A stretch of 64,000 bases of DNA from Ixodes scapularis (taxonomy: Eukaryota > Arthropoda > Arachnida > Ixodida > Ixodidae): positions 113,574,831 through 113,638,830 of the forward strand of contig NW_024609846.1 of the NCBI RefSeq assembly GCF_016920785.2. Direction: 5' to 3'. The notes beneath the pieces were generated by a model. That model was not told the origin of the DNA. It saw only the letters and a list, made by a program, of their open reading frames with translations, and did no database searches. A program made the translations under genes and the position numbers. Shown here piece after piece: positions 53,728-64,000 of the stretch (position 1 is the first letter of the stretch; each line of letters opens with the position of its first letter).

Positions 53728-55327
53728 AATTCTGCAACTTGAGTGTTGAAAAATAGTCGCTCCTGCCACCACCATCTGGTTGCACGCTGCACCAATTACG
53801 CATGGCCATATATGTTACGCGAGTATTTTACTTATTGCACGCTCTCACATTTTGCACGCACGTCGGGGAAATAATTATATGCCTTAAACGTAATTGAACT
53901 ATACAAACATAAAACATTATTAAAAAAATATTCAAAAGAAAAGTGTGAAAAAAAGAAACAAAAAAGAAGAAAGTTAAACGAAAAGCGACGTCGACTTAAC
54001 ACAACGCGTGTAATTTTATTTAATGTTTTACCGCCTCTTCGGGTGGTATCCTTAATGGTCTAGTAATACGAGAGTGTTTATGGTATCTTCTGCCAAGAAC
54101 GCGGACTTGCAGTTTTATTAAGTGCTTCAGCTGAATGGGCTGTGTGTGTAGTTACTTAGGGATTGGCTTGTGCTTCTTAATAACCTCCCACAACAATTAG
54201 TTTAGGTTCCAACCCCAAATTGGAGCGAAGGTTTACAAAAGGCAACACACACACACACATGCAGACACAAACAAACAAACAAAATCGTATACGAGGAAAC
54301 TTTCACTTTTTGTTCATAATATCGAACAAAATGCGGACCTTTCCTGGTTAATAAAATTATACCAGAAGCCGTGTCTCTTCTTGCAGCTTTTTCATGCGAC
54401 CAGTGATGCACAGCGGCAGGCTAATTAATGCAGACACGTGCGGTGGAAGAGGAGGGAACTCTTTATTGCTAAAGCTTCATTTCAGCCAACGTTACGTAGA
54501 AACACAAGGAAGTACAAAACCGCATGCTTAGTTCAAATCGAGGTATAATAAAATCTAGGTCAGGGGTTTCCAAATGTTTTGGCTAAGGAACCAGATTGGG
54601 GATCTGTAGCAGTTTCGAGGGTTGGAAAATAAATATTTATATATAAATAAATAAACCTGAATAACTATTTAAAGGCAAAGATCGCCTAAATATGGCGATA
54701 ACTCACTCTGCTGACTCTAAGCATCCTATACACCCTAAGAAAAAGAAAAAAAAAGGTGGAAAAGCTATGGCAACGGCGCGTCTTCCTCCCTTCTACTGAC
54801 ACGTCCACATGAGGACACGAGAAGAAGGGCGAACGAGACGTTTTTCTCCCTCTCCAGGCAGACGGAAGAAAGGTTCCGCTCCCCCGCCTCATTATCTTTC
54901 GGTTTCGTTTTTCGCGCACGTCGCGCGCGTTGTTCATCAAATGTTGTTGAGTTGATTGAGCTTCAGCCACAGCGAAGGCCGCTTGTAATTGCGTCTCCCA
55001 GTCCAAACATGCAAAACATTTCGGTTGCATTGACGTTTTTACCACTAGTTTTATCAAATGAGCAAACGAAGCCGCTAGAAACAGCGAAGTTCTGGAGCAG
55101 CGCCAGCAGCGCCTCGTACACTGGGCTAAGATGGCCACAAAATATTTTTTACGCAAAGGGTTATTTTAATTTTATGAACAGTTGCAATTAACAGAAATTA
55201 ATTTTACTCACTGAAGAAGTTAATAACTTAATTTTTGTTTTACTGTATTAACTGAAATATCCAATCACTGCTGCCCTTAATTCATCCCTTAGCCATCACC
55301 ATCCGAACCGAAGCCAACTGGCCCGCC

Positions 55328-55430
55328 TGTAGCGCATGCGCATAGCAGTCGAACCTGAGTCGAACCTTTGTCGAACTTTTCACAAGAACTTCGAAAAAGT
55401 CGAACTCGACCGTCCACCGGTTCGCGACAT
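55328..55430 (+). repeat. Dispersed repeat rich in GTCGAAC, copy 2
   Basis: Partner of 45468-45575. It contains AGTCGAACCTGAGTCGAACC and GTCGAACTCGACCGTCCACC, then GGTTCGCGACATCCCTAGG. Confidence 0.5.
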
Positions 55431-56189
55431 CCCTAGGTGCGACGTTGACGACGTTATGGAAACCTTCATGGAAACCACGGAAACTGCGTCCAAGACAGAC
55501 AGGTTTTGCTGCCAGGTGCCTAGGTGCCTCTTGTGCTGAGTTCGGTTCTGTTTTCCAACGTCGAGTGCCAAATGGCAATGAACGCGGTTCTGTATTTCTG
55601 CGTGTCGCCAACATAGCAGCAACATCACAATGGCAGTGTTGTGCGTTGTGAATAGAAGACTGGAGTTATCGCCAATGTTTCCGTGTGTTGGCGTATCAGT
55701 GGTGTAACAGCAAGCTGAGATGAAAGCTATTGGGCATTGATGCTGCTGGTCGGACCGTGATCAGTGGGGGCAGGGTGTCCCAGGTTTACATTCCGCTTAA
55801 CTTTAAAGAGTTTAAGACAGCTTGGGGGATTACGGTGCAATCGATCCACCTGCGCATAGTCTGGTCTGAATCGTAGGTCCTATCGTACAGTGGTCAATGT
55901 GACTGTGCTCTGCGTCGTCCTGTTGTCTACACCTTGAGAGCGATTGCGCTCTGGGGAAAGGACCAACCAGTATGGAAGTATGACTGAAAGTACGTATATT
56001 TACAGTTTTGAATTTTAGCATTAAGGGAAAATGCTAGGTAAAATGGAAAAAGAAAGCTATCCATTATTTTATTGTTTAAATATAGTATGGTTTTTGGAGA
56101 GACTACCCTCCAAAAAAACATGCATAAACGTTTTCGTTTCGCAAAAAAATTTAAGGTTTTTTTTTTTTTTTTTTTTTTTATTGCAAAAA

Positions 56190-56535
56190 TAAACTAGGCA
56201 TCTCCGAACGCTCATTCTCCGCCAAAAGGTAGCGGTAGAGGTCACAACCAGATGGCAAAGTTTCAGCCCGATCCGATACCTTATTCAAAAGTTCTAAGTG
56301 ATTTTCTGAAAATTTCAATGGGAAAATGGAGCGCATTTTTGCCCGTTTTCGATTTCTGGTGCCCATAGAGCACCATGTATTCGAAAACTCCGTCGGCCGC
56401 CATTTTCCCATTGAACTTTTCAGAAAATCACTTAGAACTTTTGAATAAGGTATTTGATTTGGCTGAAACTTTTGTGACCTCTAGCGCTACTTTGGGCGGA
56501 GAATGAGCGTTCGGCGATGCGTATTTTAGTCTAGC
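56190..56535. mobile_element. Hairpin element, about 130-bp arms
   Basis: Left-arm words CTAGGCATCTCCGAACGCTC, CTCCGCC, GGTCACAA, AAGTTTCAGCC, ACCTTATTCAAAAGTTCTAA, GTGATTTTCTGAAAA and TTCAATGGGAAAATGG all recur as complements in the right arm in reverse order. A central loop of about 70 bp is non-coding. Confidence 0.85.
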
Positions 56536-56579
56536 GATAGAAAAAACCATGTATTTTTTTTTGTGACACCCTGTATATA

Positions 56580-57470
56580 TACAGGGTATTCCACGTAATT
56601 TGAGCGAAGGCTTAAAAATATTTTGATGCAATTTATGGAGACGAAACCAAACGAATAAGGTCATTCATTGTTTGGAGCAAGTCAGGATATTTTTTTGTAT
56701 TTTGCCACATTAACTAAATAATTAAAATTAATGAATTAACTTTAGAAATATTGAGATCAAAAGTTTCAATGGCAAAGTTTTAGAGCGTCCTCAGAAACAT
56801 CCAACTGAGTCGAAGAAAGGGTAAGAACACAGGCAAGCTGGCGAAGAACTTACATAGTAACCGAAGACACAGAACATAAAAAAAAAAAAAAAAACAGACA
56901 AAACAATAAGTTGTTGCATTGACCGTTTTTTTATTGTTCCTTGTCTGCGGTTACTATGGAAGTCCGATTCAGTGGCTTTTATCAAGAAACCTCTAACACG
57001 GTTCGTTTTTCCGGGCCTAAAAAAAGTGCCGAAATTATATTTAAAAAAAATGCGAACTTGTCAACAGCGCTCAGTCAAGAGTGCTCTATTAAGCATGTTG
57101 GCCTAGTTTATTCAAGCCACGGCTGAGAGCGCTGCAATACAAGGTGCACATACGCAAAGTCACGTTTTCTTTTCGTTTTTTTTTTTTTTCAGACGTTTTT
57201 TGAAGCTTATTACAAAAAAAGTGTTATGGTTTCTTGATCAAAGCCACTGAATTGGATGTTTCTGAGGACGCTCTACAACTTTGTAATTCGATCTTTCGCT
57301 GTAAATTGAATATTTCAAAACATTAATGGATTAATCTTAATTGATTAGTTAATTCGGAAAAATACAAATATTGCCTGACTTGCTCCAAACAATAAACAAA
57401 CTTATTTGTTTGCTTTCGTCTTCTTAAAATTCACCAAAATATTTTTAAATCTCAGCTCAAGTTTTCCTGC
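56580..57470. mobile_element. Long-TIR element, CAGG ends (about 890 bp)
   Basis: Left CAGGGTATTCCACGTAATTT then GAGC; right, reverse complemented, CAGGAAAACTTGAGCTGAGA. Pairing then runs for nearly 200 bases: TTAAAAATATTTTG, GAGACGAAACCAAACGAATA, GTTTGGAGCAAGTCAGG, TTTTTGTATTT, AAATATTGAGATC-like and GAGCGTCCTCAGAAACATCC. The centre (56800-57230) has poly-A and poly-T runs but no transposase. Termini starting CAGGGT-TTCC are common in Tc/mariner-like non-autonomous elements. A TA precedes the left end, but the duplication is unconfirmed. Confidence 0.75.
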
Positions 57471-57625
57471 TTGCGTGCCTGCAAAAACGAAAATGAAGAG
57501 AGGATTGAAATGAGCACATTGATTGCAATTTGTAACATTAACAAAAAAAAAATACGCACACGGATGAAGAAGATTAAAGACGTGCGCGTTGCCGTCTCCC
57601 CGTATGCCATATTTTCCCCTGTAGA

Positions 57626-57869
57626 GACGCTTTGCACACGCTCCAGTTCACAGCCGCCATTGCTGACCTCCTCTTGTCTTACCGAGATGCCGAGCCGCTG
57701 AAGCGGGCGTCGACGAGCCTCCACAAAGGCCTATGCTGGGGAAAAGGACATAGTAGAATCTAGAATTGCAGTGCTTTGGTAATGATGAAGTGAAATAAAC
57801 GAAATAAGAGGAAACAATAACCGAAGCCGGTTATGGCGGCGCCTATGTGCGCAGCTGCTGCAAAGCGTC
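57626..57869. mobile_element. TIR element, GACGCTTTGC family, copy 3 (244 bp)
   Basis: The exact 10-bp TIRs GACGCTTTGC and GCAAAGCGTC define the family ends. The interior is as in 34965-35215. This is the least disrupted copy. Confidence 0.85.
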
Positions 57870-58440
57870 AATTAGCTGCGGTTTCTTCCCAAAGTTTCCG
57901 TCGGTCCCTCTTAGACAAAGGTATGACTCATATCCGTGCGTTGTTTTTTTATTAATAAATATGGAAATTCATTGTGCAAGATGTAGATTTTGTGGACATT
58001 CAGGACAGAGAAGGAACAGCAGAGTTCCCGCAGATGGCCTGCTCTACACCGCGCTTATATGTCGTAATCGTAATAATAATACACAGGTTCAGTCGTCTCA
58101 ACGCAGTTTCGCCGTGCTGACCATACAAATGTGCGACTTATATACCAAATGTGAAAACGGGCGTTTTTCTAAGGGGGAGCTAGGAGCTGCTAATACAGCG
58201 GTGCACCTTATAGACCCAAAATACTTGTCTTTTTCTTTTTGTGGTTGATGACTAATTGCGTTGTGGAATGTAAATATGAGTCAGTTTGGCGCGATCTTCA
58301 TCCCAGCGGAGATCGCGTGCACACGCTGCGCTCGTTCGTGCAACATAAAGAATAATGGTGTGCTGCTGCCTTTACGGCGGAAGGAAATATAAGCTACATG
58401 CGCCGAGCTGTGGGGCTCGGATCTGGACGCTTGGGATAAA
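57870..58440. other. Non-coding stretch, nothing recognised
   Basis: A frame of 134 codons from 57847 starts inside the TIR element and has no recognisable domain. Confidence 0.35.
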
Positions 58441-58530
58441 ACGTCGTCAAGGAATTCGCCGGCCGTCATTGGCCGGCGCTGCGCTTGACCCTGGTGCCGG
58501 CCAATCGTGGCTATCGAATTCCTCGCCGAC
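58441..58530. repeat. Imperfect hairpin
   Basis: GTCAAGGAATTCGCCGG and GCCGTCATTGGCCGGC pair with GCCGGCCAATCGTGGC and CGAATTCCTCG. Confidence 0.55.
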
Positions 58531-58779
58531 TTTTTCGCTAAGTGTCCAGGTTAGAGCCCCTGTTTGGGATGATTAGTGGATAAGGTGCTTTTGTCTCCGC
58601 TGCACTCGTCGAACGCTTTAGAACACGCAACGCCAGCGTCCGGCGTTTCTACTCCGACGTTGAACGCGGCGAGCGTAACGTGGCACAAAAACGTGGGATT
58701 TTTATTGGCCAATAGCAGGAACTCTTTATCATCGACCAATCAGTAGCTGTGTGCGCTGCGCCAGGCCGCGTTTACTATC

Positions 58780-59095
58780 ACTATAAAAAAAAGTCTGTGC
58801 GTCTACTTTCCCGCACAACACTTGGAGACCCAATCAGCGCAACTTACGGAGGCAGCTGAGCGATTGGCGTTGCCGAAACATATGTTTAGACCAAAAACGC
58901 AGTCGGAGCTGTGACATTAAGCAATGTGCAAAACGTCTCGCTTGCATTGCTTAATGTCACAACTCAGACTGCGTTTTTTGGTCTAAACATATGTTTCGGC
59001 AACGTCAATCGCTCAGCTGCCTCCGTAAGTTGCGGTGATTGGCTCTCTGAGTGTTGTGCGGGAAAGTGGACGCGCGGGCTTTTTTTAGAGTGTAT
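58780..59095. mobile_element. Hairpin element, about 145-bp arms, 17-nt loop
   Basis: The arms pair from an outer A/T run through GTCTACTTTCCCGCACAACA, GCAACTTACGGAGGCAGCTG, AGCGATTGGCGTTGCCGAAA, CATATGTTTAGACCAAAAA and CGCAGT to GTGACATTAAGCAATG. The loop is 58927-58943. Interrupted relatives lie at 6150-7545. No coding capacity, but a transcript would be almost fully double-stranded. Confidence 0.9.
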
Positions 59096-59444
59096 AATCA
59101 ATGGTATACAGTCACAGCTCTGCAATACGCCTCGGCGAAGCCGTTGTGAATCGGCGTCGTGTTCACGAACCCTGAAGTGCATGAACAAAAGCGTTTTCAA
59201 CAAAATAAACGTATGTTTGGTTCCGAACCCTTTTGTTTTGTTCAAACTTTTTCCCGTAAACGTTTTTTTCTTTTGTTTTGTTTTGTTTAGAGCGCGTGTA
59301 AGCGTGTCTCCCGGTACGAGCTATTGCCATCGACAGCGCTACGACGACATTTTGTTATCTGCTGTTTATTTTTTTTTTCAGAGAGCGCGTGTACTGAGAA
59401 CCGGGTACTCCAAAATACCTAAATTTAAATTGGGTTGTGAACGC
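59096..59444. other. Non-coding stretch, nothing recognised
   Basis: T-rich. A GACAGCGCTACGACGACATTT fragment at 59333 relates to the hairpin at 45275. Confidence 0.35.
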
Positions 59445-59517
59445 TGTGACGTAGCTAAGTGGTAGCGCCTGCACTTCGCACGCTGCGGACACAGGTTCGA
59501 TTCCCGCGGGCGGCAGG
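59445..59517 (+). repeat. tRNA-derived sequence (SINE head or tRNA pseudogene)
   Basis: The A box TAGCTAAGTGGTAGCGC (59452-59468) and the perfect B box GGTTCGATTCC (59494-59504) are spaced as in an ordinary class I tRNA. The acceptor stem (TGTGACG against GGGCGGC) and T stem do not pair, so this is not a functional tRNA. The downstream 59520-59640 is CAACTACAA-rich and may be the SINE body. Confidence 0.65.
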
Positions 59518-60474
59518 CGGCCTTTTCCAAGAATTTGCCAACATCGGCAACGGACGCTCTATATAGCCAACCACAGCATGAACAGCGACAACTGCTACAA
59601 CTACAATAACTACAACATCAACAACGGACGTCATTTCCAGTGGTGGGAGGAGCCCACAACGGCTATCGTTGTAAAACAAAAGAATGAACTGCATTTTTAG
59701 ATAGCAAAGACGATGCGTGCGAGGCTCGTGAGGCACTTTATCCCGATAAAGCCACGACTGATTGAGACTGCGATTTTCCCGGGGCTATCTTGCCTCCTAA
59801 TAACGGACATTTCGTTTTGAGAAGCTCACTACCAGAGGCTTGCACAATTTGGCCTTTGAATATATTTTGTTCCCTTTAAATGCATATTTAAAATTAGAAG
59901 CGTCCTGATTGAACTCTATACTTGATTGGCTACAGAAATAGACAAATGTACTGCCTTTTTTGAATGTATGTTGTAATGCAGAAATAATAGGAATTTCGTT
60001 AGCCTGGAGAGATGCGGGCGGCCATTGTCTACCTTGATCACTCTTTCATTGTTCGAGCTTCAAAAGTGCGGAATACCTGGACGGTTCCTCGACCAAGCGC
60101 ATCGCGCTCGTATTTGCAGGTTTCTCATTACCGTCGCCCGCAACGCTTCCGCCTGAAGCTTGATGGCCGAATAAAATGGGAACGAAAGCGACCACAGGAC
60201 CCCACTGTATTTGTCGACACTGTTAAAGTTTCGCACAATGGGGGCTGTGTGGATTTCGACTGTCAGCGGCAACCGGCACAGGTTTTACGTACGAAACTTT
60301 TCTCAAAGGGGGCTTCTGGCCCCTACCGCTGCGCGTGTTGGCGTGTTTGGCGCCAGCTTCGCTTACTGCTACGCTCTCACGCCGCAGTGGGTAGCTCTCG
60401 CTTGCGCGGGCCGCAATTTAGAATAGGTGAGAGTGCTTGGGGACGGCTGAGCGTCGAGCTGTGATGGGAAGGAT
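59518..60474. other. Non-coding stretch, nothing recognised
   Basis: A 151-codon frame at 60012-60464 is arginine-rich with no recognisable domain and is overlapped by other open frames in GC-rich sequence. I do not call it a gene. Confidence 0.35.
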
Positions 60475-60690
60475 AGTGGGTAGACGTAAAGGGTAGCTGC
60501 CTTTGTCTCTATTCGCTGCTCGAACGCGTTTGAATGCCCAGTGCCGCCGTCCGGCGTTCGAACGCTTGACACTGTGCCAGGTGCAGACGACGTTCCTGTT
60601 CGCTCCGACTGGTGGAAGACAGTGGGTAGAGACACCCTTTGCGTCTGCCCAGTGATCCTTCCAATCAGAGCCCAGTGCTCCGACGTCTCC
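60475..60690. mobile_element. TIR element, GTGGGTAGA family, copy 2
   Basis: AGTGGGTAGACGTAAAGGGTAGCTGCC on the left is answered at 60632-60670 by AGTGGGTAGAGACACCC and GCCCAGTGATCCTTCCAATC. The interior shares GCTGCCTTTGTCTC, CGAACGC and GCCGTCCGGCGTT with 15388-15560. It looks rearranged, possibly two overlapping copies. Confidence 0.5.
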
Positions 60691-60756
60691 GCGCGCTCCC
60701 ATTTCCTACTCTCCTTCACGTTTTGTCCCCATAACTTGGAATGGACAATGCACCAA

Positions 60757-60869
60757 AATGTTGATCATGATGTAGAATACCCGAGACTGTGGTAAAAGCT
60801 GGGAAACTTGGTCGAAGAAAAAAGACAGGGGAAAAGGATGTCTCGGGTATTCCACATCATGGTCAACTT
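60757..60869. repeat. Hairpin with 30-bp arms and about 54-nt loop
   Basis: TTGATCATGATGTAGAATAC then CCGAGA pairs with TCTCGGGTATTCCACATCAT then GGTCAA, with two mismatches. Confidence 0.75.
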
Positions 60870-61599
60870 CCACCAGCTCGCTTGCGCATTCACTGTTTTT
60901 TCAACCCTAATGTTCGCGCATGTGCTGGAGTTCTCTAGCGTAGGGCCCGGAACGCCAGTCCGTGCGCATATTGGACGAGCTTCGCAAAGTGACGAAGTCG
61001 AATACGTTTCTACTCGAAAATGTCTTCTGCTCTCACAAGTGCGTTCTGCCATCTGGGAACGTCATCTGCACTTGAAACTGTGAGGTACACCGAGCCGTTT
61101 ATACTCGAAATTCCCAGAGTCTTAAGGCAGTATATATGTAAATTCAGACCCACTTATTTAAAAGCAATGTCCCGGGTAACGCATGGGGCGAATTCGGGTA
61201 AATATTATTTATTTCTATTTATTCGGGGTATCCTACAGCGCCCGAAAGCGTTACAGAGAGGGGGGATACATAATCAAAACAAATATACACACACATGAAA
61301 TAATGTTTAAGAATAAAAGAGAACACGTTCTGGGAACAATAAAACAACAACGAATCGTTTAACGGTGCTAACACAAAATCTTGAAACATTTAATATTTTT
61401 ATTTAACAAGATGCAACCAGTTTAAAGAACTGTCTAAAAAAAAAAATTCAATAACTGTTTAAAAAAAAAACGATTTTTTCTTTGTGTCAACTTTCGTATT
61501 AGTCTCGGGTTGCTTCAAAATGTTCAGTATATACACCAGCTCACTCGCGCCCTTGCGTTCTCTTCGGTAAGACGTTCAATTGAATTTTGACTTGGGGTT
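60870..61599. other. Non-coding stretch, nothing recognised
   Basis: AT-rich with A runs near 61437-61470. It may hold the 3' UTR of the minus-strand LINE relic, but I cannot place its end. Confidence 0.35.
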
Positions 61600-62900
61600 C
61601 AGGTAAGCAGTTTGATCTTTAAGTAGTAAAAGGGAACACGGAGTTTTTGAAAATGTTTGTTCTTGCAAAAATATTCTCGGACTATTTTTTTTATTTTTTT
61701 GCGATTTACTTTTTGTAAGATGGAAATCAGGAGACATAAGGAATCTTTCACTGTTGTGCCCGTTTCCTTATTGTAAATATTACGAAAGAACTGTAAACGT
61801 GAACCGAACCTACAACGTTTCAATGATTTCCATCTAAGCGAATAATTTATGGTCGTCGAGCTCACGAAAAAATTGCAATTGCCAGTGCGAATCTCGCCGC
61901 CTTATTTTGAACTATTTTGAGGTCATCACAGAGATACGGTTGCTCCCCTTAAAACACATGCATATTCAAGAATACACCTTACATTTGTAGAATATTAGGT
62001 CGCCTTAACTTTGGGAGGACAATTTTTGATGTTACGCCTTAATAATTGTAACAATTAAGTTTTTGTTTAACTGTAATATTATTTATATGGAAATGCCATG
62101 ATAACTGTTGCAAAAACGCACTCCAAGATACTTTATCTTCGAAGCAACTGTCCGTGCAGTGCAATCTAGGATGAATAAAAAAAAAAAAAGGCTTCGGTTT
62201 AGTTTTTTTTTTTGTGTGTTACGAAGAATAATTCCATTTATTAATGTTTAGTGTCATATGCCATCTTTCACACCAGTTTTGGCATCGAGAAATGAATAAA
62301 TATAATAAATCTGTTTCACACGAAAACTCGGATGTATAAATCCATGCTGGGAGGGAGAAAGGAAGTTGTTTGCATTCAGGCGATTAATTAAATTTCTGTA
62401 CACGATATGCTCTAATTTTTTCAAACATGCCGGTAGGAGACATATTTGTCATTATACTATAGTTATCTACGTTACTCTTGGGACCGTTTTTAATAACAAG
62501 CACGCCGTTGCCTAGCTTTTATTCCGACGACAGCTTTGCAAGCGAAAACGACGTCTTGAAAAGGATAAAATGAGGACATGAAACAGCGTCAGCACATTCC
62601 TTGAAGACACGGTTGGAGATTCTCTCAGGACCACCGGCTTTCTTGAGGCTCAAGTTAAGGAAGAGCCTTCAAATTCGTCGGCATTTATTCCTAACCCCGA
62701 CATCGGCTGAAGTGATTACTTCGGAACTGCTTCTTTATTACAATATCTACTACTTTGAAACAAGGGTAGTCAATTACAATTTGAATGACTGGTGTAAACG
62801 AATGAGTTCATAGTATGTGCACGATATTTTAAGGAGGTAATGCAAATAATTCAAACTTTCCTTTGTGAGGTACCGCAGTTGAAGGACATCTCGACGTCAA
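61600..62900 (-). pseudogene. Non-LTR retrotransposon (LINE) relic, minus strand
   Basis: Read on the minus strand from about 62900. A linker-like SVFTPV is followed by the RT opening motif KKAGGPERISNRVFKEC (near 62640-62600). FKTSFSLAKLSS and then KNGPKSNVDNYSIM-TNMS correspond to the N-Y-R-P-I-S-L block. A CxxFHGF-like HGFI appears near 62340, CERWHMTLNINK near 62260, KIKYLGVRF at 62115-62140, and finally SLRWKSLKRCRFGSRLQFFR then NIYNKETGTTVKD near 61835-61735. These are in the order of jockey/CR1-like RTs. Stops and frame shifts are frequent and the catalytic block is not recoverable, so the copy is dead. It is a different lineage from the relic at 27130. Confidence 0.75.
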
Positions 62901-63708
62901 ATCGTTTTTTTTTTAAAATCTGGAATGTATATGTTCTTTCCTTATTCCATCGTTGAGGACTTAATGCTCGGGGTCTTACATTTGTTGTATTTCGTGCCTT
63001 GGTTTCGTATGATAGGCTAGCGAGGTCTTAGTGGAGTCAGATTAATTATTTCGAAAATCTTCTAATAACTTGAGTGGTTTTGTTATCAGTGCAGTAAAAA
63101 GTCAAAGTGACAGGCTCGAAAATAATACAATGCAGCCTCAACGTTACAACTCTTTAAGATTATACTATTTCAATGGCCGACTTAAATCGCGGTAAGATGC
63201 CCAGTGCGCACATCGCGATCCACATAATTTTTATCTTTGCTCTCTGCCCCGGCCATGACAGACGCTACGCACGCGCATGCGATGACTTGCGCTTTTGACG
63301 CTGCTTGATGGGTGCCATTACCTCGTTGCGTCAGCTGTTTCTCGACCGAAGCCGAAACGTAGTTCAGGCCACGGTATTTGTGTCTGGAGTGGCGAAGCTT
63401 CAGCGCTTCATAGGAGCCGCACTATGGATAGGTCCCACCTTTGACATTAAATAAACTTGCCGCAGAGCGCACCTTCGTCACGGGATGTGTTCCTCGAGTA
63501 CACACTATCCTTACTATCGCAGGGTCCAAATCAACTACATCATAAAACGTGAGCTGAGTGGATAGCTCGCTTTTACGCGCGGCGCGAGATAAGGGAAAGT
63601 GTGTTCGTTCGTTCGTAGGTGTTATCGGTCGATTCACTTTCTCCCGAGGTGACGTGGGCGGCCACTCGACTCGGGCCTTTTTTGCTAACTGTTAACTCTG
63701 GGTGTGCG
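62901..63708. other. Non-coding stretch, nothing recognised
   Basis: T run at 62906-62916. A CpG-richer patch lies at 63240-63420, with no recognisable gene. Confidence 0.35.
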
Positions 63709-63914
63709 TAAAGCCTGGTTCAGACAGTTGCGTTTGACTGCATTGCGGCAGCGAGAAACCAGGACATCCCTGCTGCATATGTCGCGTGCCAAGAGGATTC
63801 CTTGAATTGGATTCCATGCTTCATATGAAGCACAGTTGTGTCGGTGACTCGCTTTCGGTTCTCGACGCAACGCAGTCAAACGCACTCAAACGCAAGTGTC
63901 TGAACCGGCCTTAA
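63709..63914. mobile_element. MITE with CCGGTTCAGACA ends (206 bp)
   Basis: The left end TAAAGCCTGGTTCAGACAGT then TGCGTTTGACTGC pairs with the right end GCAGTCAAACGCACTCAAACG then CAAGTGTCTGAACCGGCCTTA. The right arm carries the motif CAAACGC in tandem, so the arms slip against each other. Its ends resemble those of 1764-2646, suggesting the same transposase family. Confidence 0.8.
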
Positions 63915-64000
63915 GACTGCTCTATTAGCGATGCGCGTGACCAAAAGCGTCGCTCTTGTCGGCTTTCCGCGATTGGTCAGACGAGGGGCATAAGAGCATT

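Larger units (their letters stand above)
53389..56160. other. Non-coding stretch with small repeats
   Basis: Poly-C at 53705-53727 and CA repeat at 54246-54258. Frames at 54686-55156 (minus) and 55282-55614 (minus) have no recognisable domain. Confidence 0.35.

Noticed and set aside
59445..59517. Functional tRNA gene
   Set aside because: A and B boxes are good, but the acceptor and T stems do not pair, so it is a tRNA-derived SINE head or pseudogene.
60012..60464. 151-codon arginine-rich frame
   Set aside because: No recognisable domain, no supporting splice or polyadenylation context, and overlapping open frames on both strands.

Overview
The window reads as non-coding nuclear DNA of an arthropod, most likely a hard (ixodid) tick. 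Three things support this. The decayed non-LTR retrotransposon at 27130-28420 keeps C-terminal motifs I associate with tick LINEs. A tRNA-derived SINE with a long A-to-B box spacing recurs five or six times and is compatible with the Ruka-type SINEs described from ixodid ticks. Very many short inverted-repeat elements are present. There is no operon structure, no dense coding and no ribosomal RNA. I find one plausible host exon (32886-33236, unknown protein); nearly everything else I can identify is mobile or repetitive.

Layout. 1-10 kb: an 883-bp terminal-inverted-repeat (TIR) element with AGCGCT arrays at both ends, two abutting TTAA-flanked elements (4617-5386), a 424-bp TIR element holding a perfect 55-bp-arm palindrome (5540-5698), and a stack of nested insertions (6150-7545). 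10-27 kb: more inverted-repeat elements, microsatellites, a cluster of CACGTG/TGACGTCA sites at 19.8 kb, and a 2.0-kb TTAA-flanked transposon with TIRs of about 180 bp (24704-26726). 27-31 kb: a LINE relic, then a TIR-bounded element (28454-30707) carrying about 76 copies of a 26-bp minisatellite plus a CACGTG cluster. 31-36 kb: SINE copies, the candidate exon, and two adjacent TIR elements. 36151-42036: a complete Ty3/gypsy-type LTR retrotransposon on the minus strand, with 384-bp LTRs differing at only two positions, a 4-bp target duplication, gag, protease-RT-RNase H-integrase, and a 2-nt insertion that breaks pol inside reverse transcriptase. 42-64 kb: further hairpin and TIR elements, tRNA-like relics, a second LINE relic on the minus strand (61600-62900), and a small TIR element at the right end.

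The most unusual theme is a family of hairpin elements (5540, 26890, 44177, 46346, 53245, and a fragment near 3503). Each is a long inverted repeat around a core close to ACGAGCGCTGT. Most copies carry an unpaired tail containing ACCAAC, and several are flanked by direct repeats of about 11 bp. That is closer to the footprint of retroposition than of cut-and-paste transposition. The second theme is TTAA-flanked elements beginning AGGG, which probably depend on a transposase encoded elsewhere. The LTR element encodes its own machinery but this copy is broken in pol.
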